32,405 bases of DNA from Limisphaerales bacterium (GCA_020848635.1 JADLHS010000049.1:1-32405); one strand, 5' to 3'; shown: positions 1 to 9,467, counted from the stretch's first letter. The notes: generated by a model not told the origin, from the letters alone. Numbers and translations: made by a program.

Positions 1-165
1 CTGAACCCGCGCGGTCGCATTACTGGGGAGAGTAATTCCGTGCCAGAGCTCGCCAGGGTCGCGACGGGTTTGTTTCACCCCGGGGGAAAGGCATGGGAGC
101 AACGCCGTGTCCGGTTGGCAGCGCTCCAGGCGGGCGGTTGGGGCCGGCGAGAGAGGCTGGGCGGC

Positions 166-1359
166 TCAGTATTTGAGCCGCCGCGCCGCGGCCAGCGGGT
201 TGGTGGCGCTGACAACGTAACTGGGCAATTGACGGTAGCCCTCGTTCACGCATTCGCAAACGCCGCCCGCCTGGAAGTCGGCGATCAAGTCGGTCCACAG
301 TTGGTGCGCGGCGCGCGAATCGGTCCGCGAGAGCGCGAACATCATCCAGCCCGAAGCCGTCGCCCAGTAGGCGCCATTCTGGTAGCGTTCCGGCGGGATC
401 GGCGCGAGCAATCGCTGCCAGTGTTCGCCGGCGAGCAGATGGCGCACCTGCCCGCGCCAGACGCAGTGCTCGTAATTCGTGGCCAGAAAGCGCAGGACGC
501 GCTTGCGCTTTTGGCCCAGCGGAAAGTCGAGCCAGATGGCGTAGGCGTTGCCCCAGATGTCGAGTTGCCGGCAATCCTCCGTGGCGGCGAGAAACGCCCC
601 CGCCTTTTCGTCCCATAACGTTCCGATATGGCGTTCAATCAAATCGGCGCGCTGCCGATACTTCCGGGCCGCTTCGGGGTCACCGGTTTTTTGGTGCCAC
701 TCCGCCAGGCGCCGGCTGGCTGTCCAGTAGAGCAACGATTCAAAAAACAATGCACCCGTCTTGCCCACCGTATCAGTGAACCCATACGGCGAGTGCGGCT
801 TGGCCGGATTATTCCAAACCAGGCCCGCGGCGCCGCGCGGCACCCAGTCCATCGCCCGATCGAGCGCGGCCGACCATTCGCGGAATTGCTGATGCGCCGT
901 TTTTTTCGGCAATCGCTTCAAGTGCTCGTCCACCGCAATGACGAGGAAAGGTGCGTTATCAAGGTTCGGCTCGCCGAGCGGATGGTCCGCCGCTCCGCCC
1001 GTATAAACCGCCACGCCATCGGGTTGCACCCGGTCGGGGGTCGCGCCGTCCGCGCGGATACCTTGGATAAGGTAGGCCAGCCCGGCCCCGACTTCCCCGG
1101 GCAGCAGCAGATCGCCCGCGTTCTCAACCATGTACGCAAAGTCGCGCGTCCAGAGCGCGCGATAATTGCCCTTGCCGTCGGGGGTGAACAGCCAGGTGCC
1201 ATTGTCCGCGCGCACCCGGCAGCCGGTGAGAAGTTCGCGCGTGGTATCGGTCAGCCACCCCCGCGCCGCCGACGGAATCGCTTCGCCCGCCGCCAGCGAG
1301 AACGCCAGCACCAGCGGGAGGATGCCCAGGACAAAAATAAATCGGAGCCGCACATTCAT
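166..1359 (-). CDS. Secreted six-hairpin glycosidase-like protein
   Basis: The product is 397 residues. It opens with a Sec-type signal (basic MNVRLR, then a hydrophobic stretch ending near FSLAAGEA), so it is probably exported. The body resembles (alpha/alpha)6-barrel glycosidases: an aromatic WTRDFAYMVE segment about 75 residues in, then a VQPDGV segment, LDNAPFLVIAVDEH, and a C-terminal NGAYWATASGWM segment. I infer hydrolysis of an oligosaccharide, but cannot assign a CAZy family or substrate. The ATG at 1359 was chosen because the longer open frame (to 1452) runs into the preceding gene and puts about 30 non-signal residues before the signal peptide. The upstream gene stops 8 bases before this start, so the two are almost certainly co-transcribed and may be translationally coupled. 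There is no clear Shine-Dalgarno. Confidence 0.85.
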   Translation of the reverse strand: MNVRLRFIFVLGILPLVLAFSLAAGEAIPSAARGWLTDTTRELLTGCRVRADNGTWLFTPDGKGNYRALWTRDFAYMVENAGDLLLPGEVGAGLAYLIQGIRADGATPDRVQPDGVAVYTGGAADHPLGEPNLDNAPFLVIAVDEHLKRLPKKTAHQQFREWSAALDRAMDWVPRGAAGLVWNNPAKPHSPYGFTDTVGKTGALFFESLLYWTASRRLAEWHQKTGDPEAARKYRQRADLIERHIGTLWDEKAGAFLAATEDCRQLDIWGNAYAIWLDFPLGQKRKRVLRFLATNYEHCVWRGQVRHLLAGEHWQRLLAPIPPERYQNGAYWATASGWMMFALSRTDSRAAHQLWTDLIADFQAGGVCECVNEGYRQLPSYVVSATNPLAAARRLKY

Positions 1360-1367
1360 AGTTTTAT

Positions 1368-4300
1368 TCAAAGCCCACGGAACCTGGCCACCACAGTTGC
1401 CGACCCGAGGTTTCCCGGCAAGTCCACCCATTCGCCCTTGAACTTCGGCCACGGCTTGCCATTTACGATTACGGATTGCAGGGGCCGACCGTTGGGTTCT
1501 CGGAACCGCAGGCGGATTTGTTTGGGTGGATTACGCGTGGGGCCGGCGAGCGCGGCCGTGATTTCATTCTCCCCGCCGGAGTACGCCACGCTGGTTTTGC
1601 CGAAGTAAGTGACCGTGCGTTCGAGGCCGCACTTTTGTCCGGCCCGTAGCCACTCGCGCGGCACCGCCTGGCCGAGCAGCAGCGTATCGCCCTCCTCGCG
1701 CACAAACAAATACCGCAGCCAGCCGGCTGTATTGGCTTCGTCGCTGCTCTTGAAATGGTCGCCCCGCCAATCGGCAATGTCCGGCAGCGCGTGCTCCGTG
1801 TTCATGCGCACATCGGGGAAATAACTCACGGCCTGCCCGTTGAAAAGCGCGCGCAGGGCCTGCTTCACGTCGTCGCGGTAAAGGTAGGGTTCCACATCGA
1901 GCAACAGACACGCCTGCATGGACATGCCCCCACGGCTGAACCAGTCCCGTTCGAAGTTGTCCAGCACGTAGCCGTATTGGTTCGCGAGGTAGCGGTTGTC
2001 CTCGTAATCCTTGAGAATCCACTCCGCCTCGGGCGAATGGGGCGGGAGCGCGCCGGTGATGAGCAAATGCAGTGAGCCTTCCAGGGTTTCGCAAATCCAA
2101 CCGAAATAACGCCCGCGCCGATGCACCATCGAAGGGATGTGCGGCACTGCCGTGCCATCGCGCAAGCGCACCACGGGCGAGCGTTCGCTGGCTTTGCGGA
2201 AGTTGGCCAGCAAGGCGGTGTGATACGCCGCGGCGGCGGCTCGGATGCGTTTGGCCTCGGGGTGTTGGATTTGTTCCAACGCCCACGCCGCGGAATCCAG
2301 CCCGCGCCAGGTGTAACAACTCGTCGAAAGCCACGTCCACCAGTCGCCGATATCTTCAAGGCTGCCGGCCGGGAGCAGTCCCCGCTCCAGTTCGTGCCGG
2401 TCTTTGGTGCGCGCCGTTTCGCGGATGATCCAATCGCAGCCCTGGACGATGCCGGGCGCGGAGCGGCGTAACCAGGCTTGGTCGCGCGTAAAGCGGTAGT
2501 GTTCCGCCAGCATCCAGAGAATCCAACCGTGGTGTTGGTTGTAGCCGCCGGACTCATAACCCCCCGCGCCGTAGAGCACACCCGCCTTCGACGCAAACGA
2601 CCCCGGCAGTGCTACCGTGCCTTGATAATGCAACCAGGCATCAAGACAATCCTGCGCCTCCTGATGGTAACCGCGGCGGTCCAGGTCCACCACCATCATG
2701 CAGGATTCATTTCCGTACGCGCCGTAACTGAAGGAGCCGACCCGCGCGAAACGACGGTCGCTGCCCGGTTCGCGCTCGCAGTTCACCAGGAGATGCATTG
2801 CGTGCGAACGGTAGAACTCATTGAGCATCGGCTCCGGGGTGATGAGTTTGGCGCTTTGATCCAGGCGTCGCCGCCAGTAGCTGCTGACGGCGGCAAGCTC
2901 CCGGTCAAAGGCGAGCTTGTCGAGCGCGGCCCGCTCCGCGGTTTCAGTCAGAATGACGTAGGGAATTTTCAACACGACCTGGCGGGATTCACCGGGGGCT
3001 AGGATCCAGGACCATTTCAATTGATCCTGATCGGCAACGGGTGTCGCGTCCGCCACATACTGCCCGCGCAGTTTTTCGCCATTCCAAAGTCGGCCCTCGG
3101 CATCGGCGCGAAGCAGAATGATTTCATCCCCCGTCTTGTAGCTGAGCGGCAGCGTTGCCGTTCTTGGCTCGGCGGTGGGGTTGGTGAAGCTGAAGCGCGC
3201 GAGAAAAACGGTGAACGCGTCGCCGGCCGGCAGCGGCCCTTCCGCTTGTGCTCTGTTCAGCGCCGAGGCAAAGGCGGTTTGCTCCACCCGCACGCCGTCC
3301 ACTTCCCAGCGGGTCTGCACCACCGGCAGACTCGCCTCCGCCAGCGTGCGGAACGCCGGCTTCGCGGGCAGCCCGAACGTGAAACTGACCCAGCGATTTT
3401 CCAGGTCCAGGCGGGGAGTGTCCTGACCGGGGCGATTCTTGAGAAACAGTTCATTGTAGCGGAACGAAGTGCTGCCACTGGGTTCGAGCCGGAACCGCTC
3501 CCGCCCCCCTTCAAGCCCGAGCGGAAAGTAAATGTCGGACTTTTTTCGCGGTACACCCTCCCATGCAGCATGCCAGGTTTGCTCGGGCAGCTCCGCCACG
3601 CGGTCGTAAAGCGTCTTCGCCCCGCGCGCCTTCACTTCAGCCGCGACGGCGGGATAATCGCGGTTGTCAATGTCCGACAGCACGGCCACGCCGAGGTGCG
3701 GCAGAAACAACGGCCCGGTTGCGAGGTCGTCCACTTTGAACGTGAACACCTCTTTGCCGAAGCGCACGGTGACCAAGGTGCGGTCGAAGGTGTTCGGGTC
3801 CGGGTTGGTCGTGGCCGATAGAATCGCACGAACGTTTTCCGTGGATAAGCGGACGAAGCCTTCAATCCGACCATTAAACGCTTCAAATTCTGCTGTGTCA
3901 GCGCCGTGGGTTTCCTTCCACACCAGGCGAACCGCGCGCGGTTCCACCACCGAGTCCGTGAACGCTTCGATGTGATCTATGGCAGGCAACGCGCCATCCG
4001 ACGCCACGCGCAATTTGAGCGTGTAACGAAACGCTGCCGGGTAGTCGTTGAGCTTCGGGAATTCTTTGGCGTTAACCGGGTGAAACGTGAATTCGACGGC
4101 ATTGCTGTGCGCGACAGCGCCGGTGTCTGCGATCCGCCAGTCGTATTGGTACCAATTGCCAAGTTCCATCCACCCGATGTCGCCCCCGCCCGGCTCGCGG
4201 TCCTTGGGCAATCGTTGTTCCGGCCAGCGGCTGCCCCAGTATTCAAGGCGGACCGTGTCCAGAGGCGGCGCGCTGGCGAAATGGACGACAACGCGATGAA

Positions 4301-4469
4301 TTTCGCGCGGGTCCTCCCACAGCACGCCTTTGCCCCCGGGTAGCGCCAGACCAAATGGCGCGGCATCAAAAGCGGCACCGTTGGCTGGCAGCGACAGAAT
4401 AAAGAACCCAATAATGACCAGCGCGCGACCAAGCTGACCGTGCCAGGGAGGAGACAATTCAGTTGCCAT
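1368..4469 (-). CDS. Large secreted protein with C-terminal six-hairpin glycosidase-like domain
   Basis: About 1033 residues from the ATG at 4469. The start was chosen because it is followed by a short polar stretch and then a hydrophobic segment (VIIGFFILSLPANGAA) that reads as a signal peptide; upstream starts at 4493 and 4505 only add residues. The N-terminal half (about 50-550) looks like beta-rich, carbohydrate-binding-type sequence. The C-terminal part from about residue 570 is helical and rich in Trp and Tyr (GSFSYGAYGNESCMMVVDLDR, YESGGYNQHHGWILWML, DWWTWLSTSCYTWRGLD), as in (alpha/alpha)6-barrel glycosidases. I infer an exported polysaccharide- or glycoside-active enzyme; the family is not recognised. 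It lies 57 bases after a Tat-type oxidoreductase and 8 bases before another glycosidase-like gene, suggesting one saccharide-degrading operon. Confidence 0.82.
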   Translation of the reverse strand: MATELSPPWHGQLGRALVIIGFFILSLPANGAAFDAAPFGLALPGGKGVLWEDPREIHRVVVHFASAPPLDTVRLEYWGSRWPEQRLPKDREPGGGDIGWMELGNWYQYDWRIADTGAVAHSNAVEFTFHPVNAKEFPKLNDYPAAFRYTLKLRVASDGALPAIDHIEAFTDSVVEPRAVRLVWKETHGADTAEFEAFNGRIEGFVRLSTENVRAILSATTNPDPNTFDRTLVTVRFGKEVFTFKVDDLATGPLFLPHLGVAVLSDIDNRDYPAVAAEVKARGAKTLYDRVAELPEQTWHAAWEGVPRKKSDIYFPLGLEGGRERFRLEPSGSTSFRYNELFLKNRPGQDTPRLDLENRWVSFTFGLPAKPAFRTLAEASLPVVQTRWEVDGVRVEQTAFASALNRAQAEGPLPAGDAFTVFLARFSFTNPTAEPRTATLPLSYKTGDEIILLRADAEGRLWNGEKLRGQYVADATPVADQDQLKWSWILAPGESRQVVLKIPYVILTETAERAALDKLAFDRELAAVSSYWRRRLDQSAKLITPEPMLNEFYRSHAMHLLVNCEREPGSDRRFARVGSFSYGAYGNESCMMVVDLDRRGYHQEAQDCLDAWLHYQGTVALPGSFASKAGVLYGAGGYESGGYNQHHGWILWMLAEHYRFTRDQAWLRRSAPGIVQGCDWIIRETARTKDRHELERGLLPAGSLEDIGDWWTWLSTSCYTWRGLDSAAWALEQIQHPEAKRIRAAAAAYHTALLANFRKASERSPVVRLRDGTAVPHIPSMVHRRGRYFGWICETLEGSLHLLITGALPPHSPEAEWILKDYEDNRYLANQYGYVLDNFERDWFSRGGMSMQACLLLDVEPYLYRDDVKQALRALFNGQAVSYFPDVRMNTEHALPDIADWRGDHFKSSDEANTAGWLRYLFVREEGDTLLLGQAVPREWLRAGQKCGLERTVTYFGKTSVAYSGGENEITAALAGPTRNPPKQIRLRFREPNGRPLQSVIVNGKPWPKFKGEWVDLPGNLGSATVVARFRGL

Positions 4470-4526
4470 AATCCTGGCTTTATCGCCACGCATAAAGCAA
4501 CGCAAGTTTTCTCCCGCCGAGGATTG

Positions 4527-5741
4527 TCACGCTCTCAAGCCTTTCAGGTCCGGCTGAAGCTTCTGGTTCTGTTTCAACAGGGCGTCCCAGGTAATCTCCC
4601 CGCCCTTATAGCCCGCCTCGCGACCAAGAATCGCGGTCAGGTTCGAACGCACGGAAGGGGCAACCGTCAAATTGGAACAGTCGCCCTTCACAATGGCCTC
4701 GTGAAATTCGTTGATGTTGATGACGGCACCGTCCTTGTAAAGATCGCCCACACTCGCGCGTACGCCTTCCTCCTTACCCCGCATCGTTACACCGGTGTAG
4801 TAGTCCGCGTCAAAGATCCCGTCCGCCCCAAAAGCCCGCACGCGGATCTCGTCCTTCACAAACGGAATGCTCTGAATGCATGTGAACGCCATGACCAGGT
4901 CGCCAGGGAACCAATAATGCACAGCGAAGTGATCCCAGATGCTGCCCTTTGGGCGTACGGTGCGACCACCCGTGCCGCAGGCGCGGATGGGATCGGCGTT
5001 AATCACCCAGGTCGCAACATCGAGCGAATGGATGCTCTGCTCGACAATGAAGTCGCCGGAGATGGGCAGCACATAATACCAGTGACGCAATTGTTCTTCG
5101 GGGGTCGCGGGCGGGGTGCCGCGTCCCCCGCCGGTCCAGGGATAAAACGCCTCGACCATGACGAGCTTGCCGATGGCGCCGTCGTGGACCAGTTTGACCG
5201 CCTCGCGGAAGTGCGGGTTCGCTCGGGTTTGGAAATCCACCCGGAACACCCGCTTCTTCTCGGTGGCCAGTTTACCGGTTTCGGCGATGGTCATGCATCC
5301 GGGCACATCCACCGCAATGGGTTTGGCGAGGAACACGTGTTTGCCGGCCGCGACCGCCGCCTGCGCCTGCTCGGGATGAAAATAGGGCGGGGTTTCAATC
5401 ACCACCGCGTCGAGTTTGCATTCCAGCAGCCGCTTGTAGCCTGACAGACCGGTGAAGCGACTCGTCCTTTCGATTTTGAACTGGTCGCCCACGGCATCCA
5501 CTTTGTCCTGGAAGTAATCGGCGCAGGCCACGAATTTGTATTTGCCGGATTGCGCAAAGAGGTCGGCAATCCATTTACCACGGCCACCGCAGCCGATCAG
5601 GCCAAGTTCGACGGTGGTGTTGGCCTCGGTGCCGAAGGCCATGGTTGGCCGCAGCAGGGTGAAGGCGCCCGCGGCGGCGGTGGTTGCAAGAAACGTGCGG
5701 CGGTGGAGGAGAGTTGAAGGATTGGAATTCATGGTTTGCAT
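4527..5741 (-). CDS. Tat-exported Gfo/Idh/MocA-family oxidoreductase
   Basis: The product is 404 residues from ATG 5741; an in-frame ATG at 5732 is equally plausible. It begins with a twin-arginine signal (HRRTFLATTAAAGAF), then an NAD(P)-binding Rossmann fold with the Gly-rich GLIGCGGRG motif and the C-terminal alpha/beta domain of the Gfo/Idh/MocA family. In place of the usual EKP it has AKP (LAKPIAVDVPG), so the canonical Glu is missing. Family members oxidise, epimerise or, in GH109, hydrolyse sugars with tightly bound NAD; export by Tat fits a protein that folds around its cofactor before secretion. It is very similar to the protein encoded at 17812-19047 throughout, including the DYFQDKVD and YFHPEQA segments. 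It is first in an apparent operon with two secreted glycosidase-like proteins. The substrate is unknown. Confidence 0.9.
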   Translation of the reverse strand: MQTMNSNPSTLLHRRTFLATTAAAGAFTLLRPTMAFGTEANTTVELGLIGCGGRGKWIADLFAQSGKYKFVACADYFQDKVDAVGDQFKIERTSRFTGLSGYKRLLECKLDAVVIETPPYFHPEQAQAAVAAGKHVFLAKPIAVDVPGCMTIAETGKLATEKKRVFRVDFQTRANPHFREAVKLVHDGAIGKLVMVEAFYPWTGGGRGTPPATPEEQLRHWYYVLPISGDFIVEQSIHSLDVATWVINADPIRACGTGGRTVRPKGSIWDHFAVHYWFPGDLVMAFTCIQSIPFVKDEIRVRAFGADGIFDADYYTGVTMRGKEEGVRASVGDLYKDGAVININEFHEAIVKGDCSNLTVAPSVRSNLTAILGREAGYKGGEITWDALLKQNQKLQPDLKGLRA

Positions 5742-6168
5742 AGCTTTGTTGGATATGGATGTTTTGCTGGAGTTTTTGCCGGCCAGCCAGCCACCTGCCG
5801 CGCTGGCATGAGGGCTTGTTGGCGCCGCCGCGCGCATCGGGCGAACGTTCGGGCTGTAGTCTTGACAGATAGATTTGCGACGCGCTGGCGGGCGATCGGG
5901 CGAAAGTTCACTGACAATGGAGGAATCGCCCCTGAGGGACGGGCCTCGACCGCATTCGGACGCGCAAGATTGAACCCGCCGCTCAACTGAAACGTGAGCC
6001 GGTCAAACCCCGGCCGCTGCGCGGCGGTGGCACTCATTGCCGGGTTGCTAACGGGTCGTGCCTTTGGAGTCAAGCGGAACCTCGCGTTGACAATCCCCTC
6101 TCGTCCGGCGCATATCTTCGGGCGTCGGGTGGCAGTGGCACTGGTGTAATGGAATCGGTGGCAAAGTC
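5742..6168. other. Divergent intergenic region
   Basis: These 427 bases separate the minus-strand oxidoreductase operon from the small plus-strand gene at 6169. I see no convincing coding sequence; the open frames that cross it are low-complexity Ala/Arg-rich shadows. It should hold the promoters of both directions. Only one candidate, for the plus-strand gene, is listed separately. Confidence 0.5.
6087..6116 (+). promoter_or_regulatory. Possible sigma70-type promoter for the small Cys/His gene
   Basis: A perfect TTGACA is at 6087-6092, followed after 18 bases by CATATC at 6111-6116, a weak -10. It would start transcription about 45 bases upstream of the ATG at 6169. The -10 match is poor, and this phylum's promoters are not well characterised, so the call is tentative. 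Confidence 0.3.
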
Positions 6169-6417
6169 ATGAAAACGGTAACTCATGCGCGAAGCACGGC
6201 GCTGCGGGACCAACTGCGGGTCCTCGCCGCCGCCTGTCCCTTTGGCGAGGACAATCCGGGGGACTGTCCGTTATTCATGCTCCGGCAGATGAAACCCCGG
6301 GAGCGCTGGCAATGGTTCAGCCGACTGGACGAAGCTGACCTGTCGTACTTGGCCGCCTACCACCACATTTGTTTGACCACCAAGGTCAGGATGATGGCGA
6401 GCGGGGACGGTAACTGA
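6169..6417 (+). CDS. Small Cys/His-containing protein of unknown function
   Basis: The 82-residue product has ACPFGEDNPGDCPLFMLR around residues 22-39 and ends in YLAAYHHICL, giving three Cys and two adjacent His that could bind a metal. In between is a charged amphipathic stretch (MKPRERWQWFSRLDEADLSYL). The spacing and conserved-looking core suggest a real small protein, and I have a general memory of similar CPL...R..W...L...H..C proteins in Verrucomicrobiota and other environmental bacteria, but no function. It stands alone on the plus strand between two minus-strand operons, with a possible promoter at 6087. It could be a regulatory or metal-binding accessory protein; this is not established. 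Confidence 0.7.
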   Translation: MKTVTHARSTALRDQLRVLAAACPFGEDNPGDCPLFMLRQMKPRERWQWFSRLDEADLSYLAAYHHICLTTKVRMMASGDGN

Positions 6418-6962
6418 TCGCGATCCGCGCCGCAGAACGCCGGATTAGCGAGTGGCCAAGTGATCATTAGTCCGATCCTGCACCAATGCCGCTTGCCCCC
6501 CTCAAAAAGTTCCGCCTGGATTTGCATTTCATCTGTTGACGGCTCTGGAAACCGGCGTATAAATCGGATGGCTGATGTGATTCAGGAACGCGGGCAATCA
6601 AGTCCCGGTAAAATTCACTGGATCGTGTCAGCCATTTGTTTTCCCTGGCGCGCATCCCGACTCCGCTTAAGTTACACAGCTCCATCCGCGACCGCACACG
6701 GCTACGATCAGGAGGCTGCGACTATTGACCAGCGGGGATTTCCTTCCGCATCACAATGTCTGGAACATTGCGAGCGTTTGCTGAAGCACTGGCGAGTTCA
6801 CGAAACCAAGGGAATCATTAATTTGAAAGCGACACCAGTTGCGGGTAGTCGCCCGACTGCGCGACCCCTCGAACGCGTTTAACCTCCAGCTTATTGAGCC
6901 GGAACGGAACCAATTGGAACACCGAAGCCCGCGCGGGACGGGTTTCGGGCCTGGCAACTGCC
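6418..6962. other. Intergenic region without a convincing gene
   Basis: These 545 bases lie between the ends of the plus-strand gene at 6169 and the minus-strand RidA gene. A 140-codon plus-strand frame (6460-6882) and a 76-codon minus-strand frame (6467-6697) are open, but neither has a recognisable domain or a believable amino-acid composition. I see no strong hairpin terminator, tRNA or long repeat. Confidence 0.5.
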
Positions 6963-7424
6963 TCACTCAAGCTCAAAAATCGCCTCGATTTCCACCGCGA
7001 TGTTGCCGGGGAGAGATCCCATCCCCACGGCGCTGCGGGCTCCAATCCCGTTCTCCGGTCCAAAAACCTCGGCAAATAATTCGCTGCAGCCGTTGATGAC
7101 TGCGGGATGGTCCCGAAAATCCGGCGTCGCGTTGACCATGCCGAGCAATTTCACCAGGCGTTTGACGCGATCAAGACTGCCCAGGTGCGCACGGAGTGAC
7201 GCCAGAATCGCCAACCCGGTCTGGCGGGCGGCGGCCTTGCCGGCAGCCAGATCAAGGTCGGCACCCACGCGACCGGCAATCATTGTTCCATCGGCTTTCA
7301 GCGGGCCGTGGCCGGACACGTATGCCACGTTGCCCGCAACGACCACCGTCCGATAAACGGCGACCGGTTTGGGGGCGGTGGGAAGTTCCAGTTTGAGTTC
7401 AGTCAGACGTTTTTCGGCGCTCAT
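6963..7424 (-). CDS. RidA/YjgF-family enamine/imine deaminase-like protein
   Basis: The product is 153 residues, matching the longer (about 150-residue) YjgF subfamily rather than the 128-residue RidA type. Visible features are AYVSGHGPLKADG near residue 35, a helix rich in Ala (AARQTGLAILASLRAHLGSLDRV), and the C-terminal GARSAVGMGSLPGNIAVEIEAIFEL, where the Arg is the family's usual ligand for the carboxylate of the substrate. RidA proteins hydrolyse reactive enamines and imines released by PLP enzymes. This gene is the last of the operon that also encodes a class V PLP enzyme, which makes that role likely here. It starts 47 bases after the amidohydrolase stop. Confidence 0.92.
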   Translation of the reverse strand: MSAEKRLTELKLELPTAPKPVAVYRTVVVAGNVAYVSGHGPLKADGTMIAGRVGADLDLAAGKAAARQTGLAILASLRAHLGSLDRVKRLVKLLGMVNATPDFRDHPAVINGCSELFAEVFGPENGIGARSAVGMGSLPGNIAVEIEAIFELE

Positions 7425-7471
7425 AGATTTTCGAGTGTAGGGATTTTGTTCAGTTTTTGTCGGGTGGATTG

Positions 7472-8311
7472 CTAGCTCCGGCGAACGCGGCGCATCACGC
7501 GGGTCAAGTTGTCGTGCATGATGTGCCGCAAGTCGGTCGTGGACCAGTTGAGTTCCAGCAGCGCGGCGATCGTCTGCGGAAAGGAGATGTGCTCCAGCGC
7601 CGGACTGAAGTCCGAACCCCAGTACAAACGCCTCGGCCCAAAATCTTCGTAGAGTCGCTGCAGCAATGGATGCGCGCTGCGGTGCGGATAGGCGTGCGCC
7701 GGCTGGCTGATGGCGTACAGGCCCGAAAGTTTTACGCCCACCTGGGGTAACTCAGCCAAGGAGCGGAGCGGCTGCAAGACGCTCTTGGCTTCGCCCGGCG
7801 AAGGCGATACCGCATAGCGCCCCGGCAATCCAAGATGACTGATGAGAATCCGGCACTGATCGAGTTTCGCAAGGAACGGCTTGAAGTTGCGGAGGGCCTC
7901 AGGTCGCGTGTTGAGGCTGACGATCCAACGCTTTTGATTCAACCATTGGCTGGCGCAAGTCGGCCAACGGTTCAAACCGTCAACCTCACTTGGATTCATG
8001 GCGTAAACCGCGATGCCAGCGAAACCCTGTCGGAACAAGGTCGTGAAGTGCTTGACCGTGGGCAGAGTCGTCACGGGCAGAAACGCCAGCGGCGTAATCC
8101 AGGAATGGGTCCTGGCCCAGGCTGCAAGGTCGCGATTATTGCCACGGAACCTTGGCCGCCCTTCGTAGCCGACTACTAAACCGCGATCGATACGGTGCGC
8201 CTGTCGGAGTGCCTCGTAGAGTTCCACCTCACTCCGACTCGCCCAAGCCGGACCGTAGCGGTCGGTGAATCCGGGACGGAACAAGTGCAAGTGCGCGTCG
8301 GCGAGTTTCAT
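7472..8311 (-). CDS. Amidohydrolase (amidohydrolase-2 type TIM barrel)
   Basis: The 279-residue product is about the usual length for the amidohydrolase-2 family. It starts MKLADAHLHLF, giving the metal-binding HxH (His7 and His9). Later come ISHLGLP, with a further candidate His ligand, VGVKLSGLYAIS, and LYWGSDFSP near the C terminus, where the Asp is the expected catalytic/metal residue. Members hydrolyse lactones, amides or decarboxylate cyclic acids; the substrate here is unknown. Its ATG overlaps the stop of the class V aminotransferase-like gene by 4 bases (8308-8311), so the two are translationally coupled. The start is fixed by that overlap and by the HxH being at the extreme N terminus, as in the family. 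Confidence 0.92.
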   Translation of the reverse strand: MKLADAHLHLFRPGFTDRYGPAWASRSEVELYEALRQAHRIDRGLVVGYEGRPRFRGNNRDLAAWARTHSWITPLAFLPVTTLPTVKHFTTLFRQGFAGIAVYAMNPSEVDGLNRWPTCASQWLNQKRWIVSLNTRPEALRNFKPFLAKLDQCRILISHLGLPGRYAVSPSPGEAKSVLQPLRSLAELPQVGVKLSGLYAISQPAHAYPHRSAHPLLQRLYEDFGPRRLYWGSDFSPALEHISFPQTIAALLELNWSTTDLRHIMHDNLTRVMRRVRRS

Positions 8312-9432
8312 CGCGGGTGGAGGATTTTCTGCAACGTCTTAAGCAAGCGCTCAACGTCCGAAGCCGTATTGTAGCCGTGCAGCGAAATGCGCAACCGGCC
8401 GGCGTGGTGCATGACGTGAATCCGGGCGCGCTCCAGCGCGGCGTGGACGGCGGCATTGTCCGGGTGGACAAACGCCACAATTCCCGAGCCGCCGCGTTGA
8501 TATGGAGCCATCGGCGTGACCCCTAATTCGCCCAAGCCGTGATGCAACTGCTCCACCAACGGATCAGCGTGGCGAGCGATCTTCTCAACCCCGATCGAAT
8601 CCACGTAGCGCAGCGCGGCATTCAGCGCATAGATCGCGGCGAAGTTCGGCATGCCGGCGGCGAAGCTGGCCGCCCCGGTTTTGTGGGTGGCCCGTTGAAA
8701 ACGATCCGCATCAAACGCGTTTGCGAGATTAAACCAGCCGCCGGCGCGGGTCGTGAGTTGTTTCGCCCGTTGCCGGGGAATCCCAACAATGCAACCGCCA
8801 TGCGTGCCGAGCACCCACTTGTGCGTACTGGAGATGAGACAGTCAGCGCCTGTGCAATCCAGCACCACGCGGCCCAGGGCCTGGGTGACATCCACCGAGA
8901 TCAGCGCGTGGGGCGCGCGGGCGCGGACCGCCTTGCGAAACGCCGCCCAGTCGAGCCGATGACCGTTGACGAAACTGACCAGCGACGTTTGCGCAAGCTG
9001 GGTGCGTTCGTTCAGCAGCGGCAACAAATCAGCAATTTCAAGCGCTCCGTCGCGCGCTTTCCAGACCCGAACCTTGCAACGCGCTGTGAGCCACGGAGTC
9101 GCCCCGGAGGGAAAATCAAGATCATTGATCACGACCTCGTCGCGCGGCTTCAGATCCAGCGCCGTGGCCAGCAAGTTGTAGGCTTCCGCGCTGCACGAGC
9201 AGAATGACACTTCCTCGGGCTGACGGCAGATCATGCGCGCGGCGATTTCGCGGCATTCCTCCATCCGTGCGTAATGTCCGTCGCGGCCCTTCATGCCGCG
9301 GAGTTTATCCCGGAAATACTCCTGCAACGCTGCACCCACGCAAACCGGTGGAATGGACTCCGCCGCCGTGTTCAGGTACGTCATCCTAGCCAGCCTGGGG
9401 AAATCCCGCCGGCGAGTTTTTTCGGTCAACAT
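8308..9432 (-). CDS. Class V aminotransferase / cysteine desulfurase-like PLP enzyme
   Basis: The 374-residue product is a fold-type I PLP enzyme of the class V family. It has YLNTAAESIPP at the N terminus, DLDFPSG near residue 105, Asp181 in ISVDVTQALG (pyridine nitrogen contact) and the SSTHKWVLG motif with Lys205 as the Schiff-base lysine. The C-terminal small domain ends with an IHVMHHAGRLRISLHGYN segment typical of isopenicillin-N-epimerase-like and cysteine-lyase-like members. Possible reactions are transamination, epimerisation or beta-elimination; the sequence alone does not decide. An enamine-handling RidA lies two genes downstream, which favours elimination or deamination chemistry. 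Its stop overlaps the next start by 4 bases. It begins 35 bases after the upstream oxidoreductase stop. Confidence 0.93.
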   Translation of the reverse strand: MLTEKTRRRDFPRLARMTYLNTAAESIPPVCVGAALQEYFRDKLRGMKGRDGHYARMEECREIAARMICRQPEEVSFCSCSAEAYNLLATALDLKPRDEVVINDLDFPSGATPWLTARCKVRVWKARDGALEIADLLPLLNERTQLAQTSLVSFVNGHRLDWAAFRKAVRARAPHALISVDVTQALGRVVLDCTGADCLISSTHKWVLGTHGGCIVGIPRQRAKQLTTRAGGWFNLANAFDADRFQRATHKTGAASFAAGMPNFAAIYALNAALRYVDSIGVEKIARHADPLVEQLHHGLGELGVTPMAPYQRGGSGIVAFVHPDNAAVHAALERARIHVMHHAGRLRISLHGYNTASDVERLLKTLQKILHPR

Positions 9433-9467
9433 ATCTTCAAATCAATTTACGGTTCCGTTCCACCGCG

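Noticed and set aside
73-89. Near-palindrome TTTCACCCCGGGGGAAA near the left edge
   Set aside because: Short, imperfect and not linked to a gene start or end; may be chance in GC-rich DNA.
6460-6882. 140-codon plus-strand open frame
   Set aside because: No domain, Ser/Arg-rich composition without protein-like pattern, no ribosome binding site; treated as chance.
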